64,000 nt of DNA from Cryptomeria japonica (Eukaryota; Streptophyta; Pinopsida; Cupressales; Cupressaceae): NCBI RefSeq assembly GCF_030272615.1, contig NC_081410.1:257285533-257349532 (forward strand), given 5' to 3'. The notes under the pieces were generated by a model, which worked only from the letters and a program-made list of their open reading frames with translations, searched no databases and had not been told where the DNA came from. The first letter of the stretch is position 1; every line of letters starts with the position of its first letter. The translations under genes were made by a program, and so were the position numbers. Shown in pieces: positions 1 to 10,727 of the stretch.

Positions 1-740
1 TCAAAAGTCAATACATTATTTAGAATGAAAGGAAACTCAAAACACTGCAAATTTATTTCTAAATCTTCTGCTCTTTTTCCCTCTTCTTTTCTTCTCACCT
101 AGAAAAGATATGGAGACTCTTATTTAAAAGAAAACAACAACTTCCTACAATTAAGATCACGTCGATGAGAAGAGGCGGATAACATTCATGAAGGAAAATA
201 GTCGGAGTTAAGCCACTAGAAACGTGGATCTAAACCAAACCATAGCCAAAACATAGCATGGCGGTATTACAATATTGATGCTCACTAGAGTCAGACATAA
301 ATGAGTCTTGCACACCTACTTCTCCTTTATTGTTCCTTACGCTCATTATCCTCTTTGCTAATTTGAACTTTTAGTCGCCTCCTTGAATATCTCAAACTGC
401 TATTGGCATGACAGGACAACCTTCTCCGCAACATCTCATTTATTCCTACAATTCAAAAGAGAGAACATACAAGTATATACATATCTATTTTAATTAATCA
501 TAACATCTATTAATTTCACACATGATATCGCCTATGACAATCCGTATGGCAATAGGAATAAATCACATGGCTGCAGGAATAATTGGCAAAGACATAACAT
601 GATTTAATGGGTTCAGTTAACATTTGAAATCCATATAGTCAAACTTTAATACATCGTTACCATCCCATCATATAAATCAAAATGTGACAAAAATTACGAG
701 TTTAGGAATAAAAGGAGCCAATATCTTAGCTCATCAGTTT
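1..740. other. Unassigned left flank of the nest
   Basis: AT-rich sequence with no convincing ORF, LTR end or domain. It precedes the first base that aligns with the LTR of Copia-1. I see no copy of it elsewhere in the window and cannot say whether it is unique host DNA or an older, decayed element. Confidence 0.5.
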
Positions 741-1342
741 TCATTGATGTCAACACATAGTTTTGGTGTTGGTGATCCAGAAGATGTGTTCTCAGAATCT
801 CTGATGCTCTTAAATATGTGTTTCAGTGTAGATTGACTAAGTTAATGGTGATTTGGATTTCTATGTTTGTAGAATATGGTGTTGGTCGATTGTATTCATG
901 AGTATCTTGGTTTCTTTCTTATTTCTATTGTGTTGGGTAGTGTTGTTTTTGGGTCCAGATTAAGTCCAAAATTTGAAGATGAGTAACGACATTGGTGTAG
1001 CATGTAAGTCTTGATTTGGGTCCAAAATATGTGATGAATGTAACATGTTGATTTGATTGTTGATGTGTGTTGTGGTATGGTCTACTTCTCATTCCTTCCC
1101 ACCACCAGAACATTTAGTGTTGACCTATTTTAGATATTTGTCTTGGACGACTTAGAAGATTATGTTCCTCAGAGATAGTATATATATGAGGATGATTTGA
1201 ATGAATTTGAGTGGCAAGTGTGTGGCATTTTTATGGAAGATATGTGACATTAAAAAGGAATGGTTTGATTGTTGATGATATGTGAAGTGTGTTGTTATTA
1301 AGGCACCAGAAATAGTTTTGGTGTTGAAAATTGTGCTACATT

Positions 1343-3554
1343 ATGTTGGTTGAAAATTTTGTAAACTAGGTGAGTTTACAAAATTGTGGTTTCAACTACA
1401 TCATGTGAGATTAAATCTCTCCTAATTTCTAAGGGAAAGCTCCCCCTTTAACTTAATACTCTACTTTCTATAACAGGATACAACTTTCAGTTTACAATCT
1501 AAACTTGGGTGATGTATCATCTTATCCTCTTTTTTTAGAATAGATGTTATTATTTCCTCTTTCTTCTAGAAAGAAATTACAATATAGAGCAGCAATAATT
1601 CTTGCAATTTCAATGTTACAAATTAACACAAAATGTATAAATGATCAAGATACAAATAAGTAAAGAAGAAAAGTTTCTATAAATGCCCAAAGTCTTTTGT
1701 TGCTTCTCTAAGATGAGAAAATAGTGTTCAAGCTCAAAGTCTTGCAATCACTATAATCCTATCAACCTTTCTTCAAATAACTTTTGTAACCCAAGGTATT
1801 AATTAAGAAAATTAAAGAAAAACACAAAGTATTTAACTTGATTCCTTATTACAAATTTTGATAATATTTTCTAGAAACAACAATATGAAGCTCAAAGTCT
1901 TCAAGTCATTATCTCCTTCTATCAAGAGGACAAAACAAAGCACAAAGTCTTTCAAGTGCTATCTTACTATATTTCAGCTAACTTTTATCTTTACAATACC
2001 AATATGAAGCTCAAAGTCTTCAATATGATATCACATTCACCTATTCCTAATTCTAACAAGAGCTAAAATATGACACAAAGTCCACAAACCAACTATTGTT
2101 TCTACTCTTTAGCAATATCTCCTCAACTACACCTTTACTTGAGAAAATAAGAATTTACAACAAGAATGACATAAGAACACTCTCACCATAAACCACAATG
2201 AATCCAACGCAAAGTTTGAATGCCTAATAATAGGAACACAAAGTTTCACTTTTGCTCTTCACTTTGGTAGAGTTTTGTTGCATATAGATTAAAGATTCTA
2301 GATACTATCTCTATATTACCAATAGAAACCTCATATATATAGGTGAGGTGCAATGAGAAAATATAGGAAAAATTTGAATAAATAAAAGAAGAGTCCTATT
2401 TGACTTAGAACTCATGCACATTCTAGATGCAAAAACACGAATATAAAATGACACTTGAAGTTGTTGATCGAGATTACAAAATAACACTAGCCTAGAGATG
2501 CAAAAAAATGACTGTATCTATAGCCTCATCTTGTAAATCATTGTCTCCATTTTTTTTCAAGAAATCTTCATATTGTTGCAAGGTAGCCTGTATTTCATAG
2601 TCATCTAGTCCCAATTTTCTCAATCTGGCATCTAGAGTGGAGTTGTAGAAATTGATTTGAAGAATTCCTAGAGCTAGACAAAAAAACCAAAGATGTGGTT
2701 CATGAAGTGCATTTTGGACTTATAAGTCTGATAAGCACTTGGGAAGGATCAACAATCATAAAGGTGCATATTGGACTTACAAGTCCAAAATGAACTTATG
2801 CAAAAGACAAAGGAAAGAAATACTTGCTTTGGTGCAAATTGGAGTTATAACCTAGATTTACACCTAAGAAAGAATCACAGTACAAGTTGGAGTTACACCC
2901 TTGATTCGCACCAACACTTAGCACTTGGAAAAATGGTCAAAGGAAATGGTGTATGGCCTTGGTGTAGGTCAGGGTTATGGCCCTAAAATGCATCGTTTTG
3001 AGAGGACTTGATGTAGGTCAGGGTTATGGCCCTGATCTACACTAGAATGGGTGGATTTGGTGTAGGTTGGGGTTATAACCCCGCCTTGCACCAAATAGGA
3101 GGACTTGGTGTAAGTCGGCATTATAACCCCACCTTGCACCAAACAAAGGTGTGACTTAGATTTCTAAGGCTTTATGTGTAGTTTGAATTTTTAAACCCGA
3201 CCTACACCTAACATGAGACTTGGCTATGAAGTGGTGTAAATTAGGGTTACAAACCCAATTTGCACCAGACCTTAAAATTTTGAAAGGGAAGTGTAATTTC
3301 GATTTGTAAACCCAATTTACACATGTATGCACCAAAGAGGTGTAATTTGGATTTGTAAACCCGATTTACACAAAAACTAATTTAAGAGACCAAAAAAAGA
3401 ACTAGAACCTTCGAATCAAGAATCGAGGGTCCTAAATCACGCATGAGGGGGAATAAAGACTACCTCAAAAAGAATGCTCAAAGCACATGAGCTACAAATT
3501 GGACAAATTTTTTAGGGTTTATCCTATTTTATGGCAACCAAAAATGAAGACAAC
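1343..3554. mobile_element. Ins-A, 2.2-kb non-coding insertion in the Copia-1 5' LTR
   Basis: The insertion is flanked by ACATT at 1338-1342 and 3555-3559. The right Copia-1 LTR shows the site without the insertion (63436-63450, TACAGTGGTGG). The ends can be read as TGTTGG...CAACA, which suggests a solo LTR, but no partner copy is present to prove it. No ORF of note is present. The left half (about 1700-2290) carries many near-copies of CTCAAAGTCTTCAA. The right half carries an array of dyad-symmetric units described separately. The age cannot be estimated because there is only one copy. Confidence 0.7.
2705..3371. repeat. Array of about 12 imperfect palindromic units
   Basis: Units of about 34 bp read GGTGYAR..., a G-rich or A/T core such as GGGTTATAACCC, then the complementary arm ending in TTGCACC or CTACAC. 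Starts are near 2705, 2763, 2831, 2881, 2961, 3010, 3059, 3107, 3174, 3233, 3291 and 3339, with spacing of 48-80 bp. Each unit is its own inverted repeat, for example GGTGTAGGTTGGGG paired with CCCCGCCTTGCACC at 3059-3092. Arm sequences vary between units while pairing is largely kept. Confidence 0.8.
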
Positions 3555-3902
3555 ACATTGGTGGATTTTCTTTCTTTCTTCCTTCCTTCCTTCGATAGTG
3601 AGCCTTTTCTAGGTAGTGAGACCTCCTACAGTGAGCATATTGGTAGTGAGCCACCCTTTGTAAAAATCACCTTAACCAATGTTATATATTAAAAACTAAC
3701 ATTCTCCATGGTTTTTCCCTTCTTGGATTTTCCATGTCATATCCGATGTTCAATGTGTGATTTGTTGTGTGTATGTGTTTTTGTGTTATATCTGCATTAG
3801 TTAATTCTATTGGTTATTCCAGATGTGTAAAGGAATTGAAGAAGAAGTTAAAGTTGACAACTAATTCACCTACCCCTCTTAGTTGCCCGGATATTTAACA
3901 AT

Positions 3903-3914
3903 TGGTATCAAAGC
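3903..3914 (+). promoter_or_regulatory. Copia-1 primer binding site
   Basis: TGGTATCAAAGC lies two bases after the 5' LTR end. It matches the usual copia PBS (TGGTATCAGAGC, complementary to initiator Met-tRNA) with one change. Confidence 0.85.
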
Positions 3915-3963
3915 TTTGGTCCCTTGGATAAGAGCTTAACCACTTGAGGTAGATCCTGATCCA

Positions 3964-4755
3964 ATGGCACATAAACTGACTATTCCTATCTTTGAAGGAT
4001 CTCACTATAGTTTTTGGAAAAGTGAAGATGAGAGGTTACCTAATCTCTTTGGGCTACAACATTTAGAGAGCTATGGAAAATAAATATGTTCAACCGACAA
4101 ACAGACTTACCACTCTAGATGAGATTCAAGCTTATGAAGAGAATGAAAAGGAAAAGAATGCTATCTTTAATGCTTTATCAAAGACTGAATTGACAAAGGT
4201 TATTTCATTGAATACTGCTTATGAGGTTTGGGAAAATTTGAGAGATATCTATGAAGGAAATGACAGAGTTAAATTATTCAAGAAGCTAACAACTAAGTGC
4301 AGATATGAGAACTTGAAAATGGAAAAAGGAGAGCACATAACAAGCTATTTTCAAAAGGTTGACAATGGAGTAAATAAAATCAAAGAACTTGGCGACACCT
4401 TGATAGATGGAGACATAATTGAGAAGATTTTGATTTCCCTATTGGAAAGCTACAATAACAAGATCTCTACTATTCAAGAAACTTATGATCTGAAGAAGTT
4501 TACTAGGGAGCAACTTTATGGTACTTTATCTGCATTTGAGATAAAGAAGTTTTGAAAAGACAAAGCTAAATCCAAGTCTGGCTTTAAAGATTCTGAGCAA
4601 GATTCGGAAGATGAAAGTTTAGATGAGATGGAAGAAAAATTTGTAAGGAAATGAAAGAAAGGCACCAACAAATACAAATGTATGCTACCTCTTAAATGCT
4701 TTAAATGTGGAAAAATTGGTCATATAGCTACTAGGTGTCCGAAAAAGGGACCATG
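3964..4755 (+). pseudogene. Copia-1 gag (capsid and nucleocapsid), broken
   Basis: Gag forms the particle that packages the element RNA. An ATG at 3964 opens a short N-terminal stretch that shifts frame before 4073. From 4073 to 4552 the frame encodes about 160 residues with the copia gag pattern TAYEVWENLRDIYEG, followed by a TGA. The same frame continues to a zinc knuckle at about 4697-4738 (CFKCGKIGHIATRC, CX2CX4HX4C intact). It stays open in concept into the protease region to 5179. Damage is one frameshift near the start plus nonsense codons. It is not a host gene. Confidence 0.82.
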
Positions 4756-4861
4756 ACAAAATTTTAGAGAAGGTAAAGGGAAGTTTAATAAAAGAGCCTA
4801 CTATGTTAAAGATGATGGTGGTATTTTAGATGATGAATCAAATTATAAAGATGGTGATTGT

Positions 4862-5179
4862 TTGTTTTTGGTAGAAAAGGATGTACCTAAGATTGATATT
4901 CATAAGCTTGTTGCTACTGCCATACATTCTAGAAGAGATAGAAATGAATGGATGATTGATAGTGGATGTTCAAATCATATGACTGGTGATAAAAGTAAAT
5001 TTGTAAAACTTGAAAAGTACGATAGTGGTTCTGTTAGGTTCGAAGATGATCAGACAACACAAATTGTGGGAATTGGTTTTATTTCTTTTGATGGAAAGCA
5101 CAATAATAACAATGTTTACTATGTGAAGGGTTTGCATCATAATCTCTTAAGTGTTGGACAGATGTGTGAAAATGGTTAT
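4862..5179 (+). pseudogene. Copia-1 protease, start of GAG-pre-integrase
   Basis: This is the copia aspartic protease, which cuts the polyprotein. WMIDSGCSNHMTGDKSKF places the catalytic Asp in D-S-G at about 4958-4966, and it looks intact. The region runs toward HHNLLSVGQMCENGY, the usual border with the GAG-pre-integrase domain. It is cut off at 5179 by solo LTR S1, and the same protein sequence resumes at 7068. The reading frame is that of gag. Confidence 0.85.
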
Positions 5180-7062
5180 TGATGCTTTGCAAAAAGGATT
5201 AGAAAATCTGTTTGATGGCAACACACACAAGAGCACAAGAAACAAACGTTAGTGTTAGCAACAAAAGATTATCCTAAACAGGCATATCAAGAGAGATATT
5301 AAGCATGAAATAGAAAGCATATAAACATAGAATAAAATAGCTAATCAAGATGCTCATAGTTGCTCCTCCCTTGTTCCTCTCCTCTCCAAGTCCCAAATGA
5401 GTGCAGCTCTTAGCTTTTAGCACTAGCCATGGATGCCATATGGAGATTCAAGATAGTTGAATATGATAAGCAAATGCTATGCAAGTGTAGATAGTGATGC
5501 TATGAGAAAGCTCTATGCTAATACCAGTATAACAACAATACTCTAATGCTTCTCTTTTTTGCTTGAGGAGAAAGGTTCTATTTATAGAAGAAATGTGGAA
5601 ATGAAGGGTTAAGATTGAATGGTTTAATCAAGGGCCAAGTTTGAAAGTTGGGGATCCATGTGCACAATTGGCACCAATAAAATGGTGACAAGTGTCAACA
5701 TAGGATTGGGTTGAGAGAAGAGGTTGGAGGCATTAAAGGCCTGAGAAGACCTCATGGTTATCTAGAGACTAAGGGTCAAGTCCAAATTAAGATTACCCAT
5801 TGGATTAAGAGTTAATCCAAGGATAAACCTTTGTACAAATGTTTAAGAGATAATCATGGTCAAAGAATTAATGGTATGATGAGACCTTTGGGTTGGGTAG
5901 AGGTTGAGTCAAAACAAATGTTTTAACCATGTGGGAGGGTTTGAGGTAACCATTAATGGTTATTGGAGACTTTGGGGATTAAGTGGTTGAAGGTTGAAAG
6001 CCTTCAATGGTTATCAAAGACTTTGAGCCATTTAGTGGTTGAAGGTTGAAAGCCTTTAATGGTTATCAAAGACTTTGAGGGTTTGAGAAGTGACTTCCCT
6101 TTTGCTTAGGAATGTGACAAAGTTTAGAGAAGGGGTTAGGTTATTTAGAAGTGATTAGAAAATTCTAGAAGGGGTTTAGGCATGCAAGTGGATTTTCTAG
6201 GAAAATGCAAGTGGGAGAAATTTTGGTATTTTCAATTAAAATAAAATCATTTATTTCAATTAAATGGTGTAATTTGTATTTGGATAAATATTCAAATAAA
6301 TATTAATTTATTTAAATGAGAAAAATGAAGATAAAGCATTAAAATGCTTGAAGACTTTGAGGGAAACCATTAAAGGCTTGAAGACTTTAAGGAAAAACCA
6401 TTAAAGTCTTAAGAAGACTATAGAAGGAAGCCATCAAGTTTGAAGACTTTAAAGCCATCAAGTTTGAATACTTTAAGGGAAACCATTAAAGGTTTCAAGT
6501 GGGTGAGGATAAATAGGATTTTAAATAAATAATTTATTTAAAATAGTTGTGCAACTTGCTTTTGTAGGAAAATACAAGTGGGTGGAGGATAAAGGTGATT
6601 TAAATAAATTATTTATTTAAAATAATTGTGCAACTTGCATTTGTAGGAAAATACAAGTAGGTGGAGGATAAAGGTGATTTAAATAAATTATTTATTTAAA
6701 ATAATTGTGCAACTTGCATTTGTAGGAAAATACAAGTGGGTAGAGGATAAAGGTGATTTAAATAAATGTTAATTTATTTAAATGTGAGAGGTGGGATTTT
6801 GGGGGATTTAAATAAATATTAATTTATTTAAATGTGAGAGAAGATTTAATTAAACAAATATGATTTATTTATTTAATTAATCGTCTGAATTTGGTTAAGT
6901 GAATTAAATCAAATAAATTGAATAATTTATTTAATTAATAGGAGAAGAGGGTTAAGATGAATTAATTAAATATTAATTTAATTAATTCATTAATTGATGG
7001 TTAAATAATCAAATAAATACTAAGTATTCATTTAATTAAGTGGACATATTTATGTGACTACA
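5180..7062. mobile_element. S1, solo LTR inserted in Copia-1 pol
   Basis: The 1883-bp block begins TGATGC and ends GACTACA. It is flanked by GTTAT at 5175-5179 and 7063-7067, and it interrupts the GAG-pre-integrase reading frame exactly at the duplication. No internal region, PBS or second LTR is present, so it fits a solo LTR left by LTR-LTR recombination. It is very AT-rich, with many ATTTATTTAAAT-type blocks. The family and orientation are not determined. Confidence 0.87.
6514..6756. repeat. About three 79-bp tandem copies inside S1
   Basis: The unit contains TTATTTATTTAAAATAATTG, then TGCAACTTGCATTTGTAGG, then GGGTGGAGGATAAAGGTGA. Three near-identical copies follow one another. A separate two-copy repeat of about 52 bp (GGTTGAAAGCCTTCAATGG...) lies at about 5985-6080. 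Confidence 0.75.
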
Positions 7063-8010
7063 GTTATAATATTGTCTTTCAAGATGATGGTTGTAAGATC
7101 CAGAAGGGATCCAAAATTGTTATTGCAGTAGGGAAAAGGACTAGTGGAAACATGTATTTGCTAGAAGGAGCTACAAGCCTTTGTTTGTTATCTTAGATCA
7201 ATTATAAATAGCTCTAGCATTGAAGAATGTGTCATATCAATTTTGACAACTTGATAAAGATTAGTTCATCAAGTGGAGTGAGAGATTTATCGAGGTTAAC
7301 AAAATCGGATAACGATATTTGTAGAGAATGTCAAGTTGGAAAGCAGACGAAAAGAACATAAAGAGGAAAGGAGCATTCATCCATCGAATTGTTGGACTTA
7401 GTGCACATAGACCTATGCGGTCCTACCAGAACAAGGAATATACAAGGTGGGAAGTATTTCATGTTGTTGATTGATGATTATTCTAGAATGTCATGGGTTG
7501 CATTTTTAAGAGAGAAATCGAAAGCGTTAGAAAAATTCAAGATATTCAAGGTTAAAGTTGAAAATGAAATTGATAGAAAAATTAAGTGTTTGAGATCTAA
7601 CAGAGGAGGATAATTTACTTCTAATGAGTTTAACAACTTTTGTGAGAAACATGGTATTAGGAGGCGATTGTCTACACCTAGGACACCACAATAGAATGGT
7701 GTAGTGGAAAGGATGAATCAAACTATACAAGAGGTAGTTAGAACAATGATCAAAGGAGAAGAACTCTCAGAAGTCTATTGGAGAGAAGAAATTCACACAA
7801 TAGTCTATACTCTCAACAAAATTCTATACCAGGAAAGACATGGAAAGACATCATATGAGCTATGATATGGTAGAACTACAACAATGAAATGTTTCAAGGT
7901 ATTTGGAAGCAAGTGCTATATCCGGATAGATGAAGATGATCTTGGAAAATTTGATAGCAAACCAGATGAAGGCATATTCCTAGGATATTCTACAAGGAGA
8001 AAGGCATGAC
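7063..8010 (+). pseudogene. Copia-1 GAG-pre-integrase and integrase, broken
   Basis: After the S1 duplication the interrupted frame resumes. CRECQVGKQTKRT (about 7318-7356) is the zinc-binding tail of GAG-pre-integrase. The catalytic core begins at LLDLVHIDLCGP (7389 on, first Asp) and continues to about 7610, where a TAA ends the open stretch just past the expected second Asp. Homology continues through TPRTPQ*NGVVERMNQ (about 7675-7720, catalytic Glu present) to GIFLGYSTRRKA near 8005. Several nonsense codons are present, so it is not functional. Integrase would insert the cDNA into host chromatin. Confidence 0.82.
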
Positions 8011-8349
8011 GATGTTACAACAAAAGGTTGAACAAGATTGTTAAAAGTGCAAATGTAAAAGTTGATGAAGACATTTCTAAAGAGTTTGACAAATTAATAG
8101 GATATGAATTTGATGAATTGACTAACATAAAAAAGGGAAGAGAAAATTAGAGAAGGAGATGAAGAAAAGGAAGCTCAAAATGCTCTGATATGTACATCTA
8201 AAACCCCAAGATATGTTTAAAAGAATCATTCAATGGATTAGATTATTGGAGATAAAAACAAAGGAAATATCACAAGAAGCAAAGCATCTCAAGAATAAGT
8301 TTTATTATGTTTACTATAAAAAACTGAACCGAAAATAGTAGAAGAAGTA

Positions 8350-9370
8350 TGCAGTGATTAGAATTGGATAAAGGCAATGAAAGAAGAGATGGGTCGGATT
8401 GAGAAGAGTCGGACATGGGAACTAGTATACAAACCGGCAAATAAGAATTTAATTGGAAGAAAATGGGTATTTAAGAACAAATTGGATGAAGATGGAAAGG
8501 TTGTTAGAAATAACGCAAGGTTGGTTTGCAAAGGTTACACACATGTTGTAGGCATTGACTTTGAGGAGACATATGCCCTAGTTGCTTAGATGGAGGAAAT
8601 TAGGATGTTTCTTACTTTTGCAGCTTTTCAAGATTTCAAGATTTATCAGATGGATGTGAAATCAACATTTTTGAATGGTGGATTGAAAGAAGAAGTTTGC
8701 ATTGAACAACCAAAAGGATTTAAGTTGAAAGATGATCTGAACATTGTTTTCCGATTGAAGAAGGCCATATATGGATTGAAATAAGCTCCCAAAGCTTGGT
8801 ATCGAAGGATAGACAAGCATTTGATTGATTAAGATTTTCAGAAGGGATCGACTGACAACAATTTATATTTCAAAACTGATTTAGGTAAAATCTTAATTGT
8901 TGTAGTTTATGTCGATGACATAATATTTGGAGGAAATGAAGGCATGTGCAGAAATTTTACTAATGATATGTAGAAGGAATTTGAGATGTCCATGATCACT
9001 GAGTTAAATTTATTTCTTGGTTTGCAAGTAAATTAGAATTATAGAGGAATTTTCATTTCTTAGTCTAAATATGTTAAGGAATTGTTGAAGAATTTTGGGT
9101 TGGAGAACTCCAAATGGGTGTGTACACCTATGACCACCAGATGCAAGTTGACAAAATATGATAAGTCCCCTAAAGAATATGCAAGTTAGTATAGATAAAT
9201 GATTGGAGGACTGTTACATTTGATTGCTACCAAACCAGATATCATGTATGCACTTTGTTTGGCAGTTATATTTTAGCAAGAACCAAAAGAATCACATGTT
9301 GTGGTGGTAAAAAGAATTTTTAAATATCTAAAAGAAACATAAGAGTTTGGTTTGTGGTATCCTAGAAATT
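8350..9370 (+). pseudogene. Copia-1 reverse transcriptase, broken by many stops
   Basis: One frame can be followed from 8377 to beyond 9370. It shows the copia RT landmarks: GRKWVFKNKLDEDG, ARLVCKGYTH, YQMDVKSTFLNG (catalytic Asp), KAIYGLK-APKAWY, and the catalytic YVDD in VVYVDDIIFGG near 8905-8925. The frame is interrupted by about ten TAA/TAG codons with no obvious frameshift. Most fall where the family has Gln, for example in GLKQAP. This looks like base-substitution decay rather than indel damage. Confidence 0.85.
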
Positions 9371-9790
9371 CTAATTAAACTTTGATAGCTTATATAGATG
9401 CAGATTGGGACAGAAGTGTTGGTGACAGGAAAAGTGCAAGTGGTGGAGCATTTTTTCTTGGTTCTTGGTTAGTTACTTGGTCAAGTAAGAAGCAAGATTT
9501 TGTATCTTTATCTACAACTAAAGTTGAATATATTGTAGCATCTTTATGTTGCACATAGATTTTATGGATGAAGTAGACATTGAAAGATATTGGTGTAATG
9601 TTCAATGAACCCATCTCGATTATTTGTGATAACACTAGTGTAATAAACATTTCCAAGAATCCGATATGTACAACATTCTAGAACAAAGCATATATCTATT
9701 CGGTATCACTTGCTGAGGGAAAAGGTAATGGATAATGAAGTAAAGCTATATCTTCACAAAGGCATTGTGTACAGTGACTTTTGAGTATCT
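9371..9790 (+). pseudogene. Copia-1 RNase H, broken
   Basis: The same frame as RT continues into the copia RNase H: LIAYIDADWDRSVGDRKSASGG near 9385, then SWLVTWSSKKQDFVSLSTTKVEY, and CDNTSVINISKNP near 9630-9662. It degrades the RNA strand of the RNA/DNA hybrid. At least three TAG/TAA codons interrupt the frame. Noncoding 3' sequence follows up to the PPT. Confidence 0.82.
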
Positions 9791-10073
9791 CCGACAGAAG
9801 CTAGGGGTATTACCCCCTCCAAATTTGAACTGATATACATTCAAATATGCATTGGTCCAGTGAACTGCTTGTATATTCTTATCTGGACTGATGCTTGGGT
9901 GCTTCCTTTTAGGGGGAGCTAGAGTGAGTTTCATAGGGAGATTTATGCCCACCTTTGTCCTTGATGTCAAAGGGGGAGAAAGATATGCAAAGATATGAGA
10001 TGTGTAGAGTTGTTGTTCTGATGATGTATAGAGAGTTATGTGTTTGTTGTTGATGGATGTTACCATCAATGAC

Positions 10074-10083
10074 AAAGGGGGAG
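10074..10083 (+). promoter_or_regulatory. Copia-1 polypurine tract
   Basis: AAAGGGGGAG lies just upstream of the inferred 3' LTR start (TGTGCAAATG at 10087). It would prime plus-strand DNA synthesis. A similar tract, AGGGGGAGA, is at 9969-9977. Confidence 0.75.
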
Positions 10084-10086
10084 ATT

Positions 10087-10312
10087 TGTGCAAATGTGAT
10101 GTTGATAATTATGTTGGTTGTCATTGATGTCAACACATAGTTTTGGTGTTGGTGATCTGTAAAATGTGTTCCTAGAATCTTTGATGCTCTGAAAGATGTG
10201 TTTCAGCATGGATTGATTAAGTTAATGGTGATCCAGATTTCTATGTTTGTAGAATATGGTGTTGGTCGTTTGTATTCATGCGTATCTTGGTTTCTTATTT
10301 TTGTTGTGTTGG
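10087..10312 (+). repeat. Copia-1 3' LTR, left fragment
   Basis: 10121-10312 matches 741-936 of the 5' LTR. The LTR breaks off at GTTGG (10308-10312), where Copia-3 inserted, and resumes at 63035. Confidence 0.88.
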
Positions 10313-10705
10313 TGTAAGAATTTGTCAAATATAGCCAAGATCTAGAGCATAATGAATAGCACAAAAGAGAGACAAAATATTTGATAAGAATAAACTGTAT
10401 TCTATTCAAAATGCAAAATAAGATCAACTAGATCATTAAAATTACATACAATATAGATGAGCCTTCTTATAAAGGCAAGGCCATATGGATATGTGAGCAC
10501 ACAATCATAACATGTGGCTCAATGGGAAACAAGGGTAGGTGAGGGTAGGTAGGAGAATTAATAAAACATTCCACAAGAGGTAGATCACCCACTGAAAGTG
10601 GAATGTAACAACAAGATAAGACCACAAAAGGTAGAATTTCTCCTACATACATCATCCCTATGTGCACACTTCCTTAAGTGTCTCATATTCAAACCAATAT
10701 GAAAT
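10313..10705 (-). repeat. Copia-3 left LTR (its 3' LTR), larger fragment
   Basis: It starts TGTAAGAATTTGTCAAATATAG like the right LTR at 62583. It is interrupted at GAAAT (10701-10705) by Copia-2. The remaining 58 bp are at 38990-39047, giving 451 bp against 452 bp for the right LTR. Confidence 0.9.
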
Positions 10706-10727
10706 TGTTGGCATTGCATGAAGATTG

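Larger units (their letters stand above)
741..3900 (+). repeat. Copia-1 5' LTR, carrying insertion Ins-A
   Basis: 741-1342 aligns with 10121-10312 and then with 63035-63446. 3555-3900 aligns with 63442-63776. After removing Ins-A (1343-3554) and its target duplication, about 940 bp of LTR remain. GTTGGGTAG at 932-940 is the intact counterpart of the site where Copia-3 split the other LTR. A CTTTCTTTCTTCCTTCC run (3570-3593) and the copia-type block around 3710-3735 recur in the right copy. Confidence 0.88.

Noticed and set aside
450-460. AGAGA before the nest as partner of AGAGA after 63776
   Set aside because: It lies about 280 bp upstream of the first LTR-homologous base, so it cannot be the target-site duplication without an extra unexplained segment.
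2705-3371. CRISPR-like regularly spaced repeats
   Set aside because: Units are palindromic but vary in sequence, spacing is irregular, there are no unique spacers of fixed length, and the context is a plant retroelement.
8377-9660. Stop-codon reassignment (TAA/TAG read as Gln)
   Set aside because: TGA at Arg codons and TGG-to-TGA also occur in other elements here, and the genome context is plant. C-to-T decay explains all of it.
9390-10136. Minus-strand ORFs of 75-115 codons at the Copia-1 3' end
   Set aside because: They are antisense to RNase H and the noncoding tail of a copia element, with no domain.
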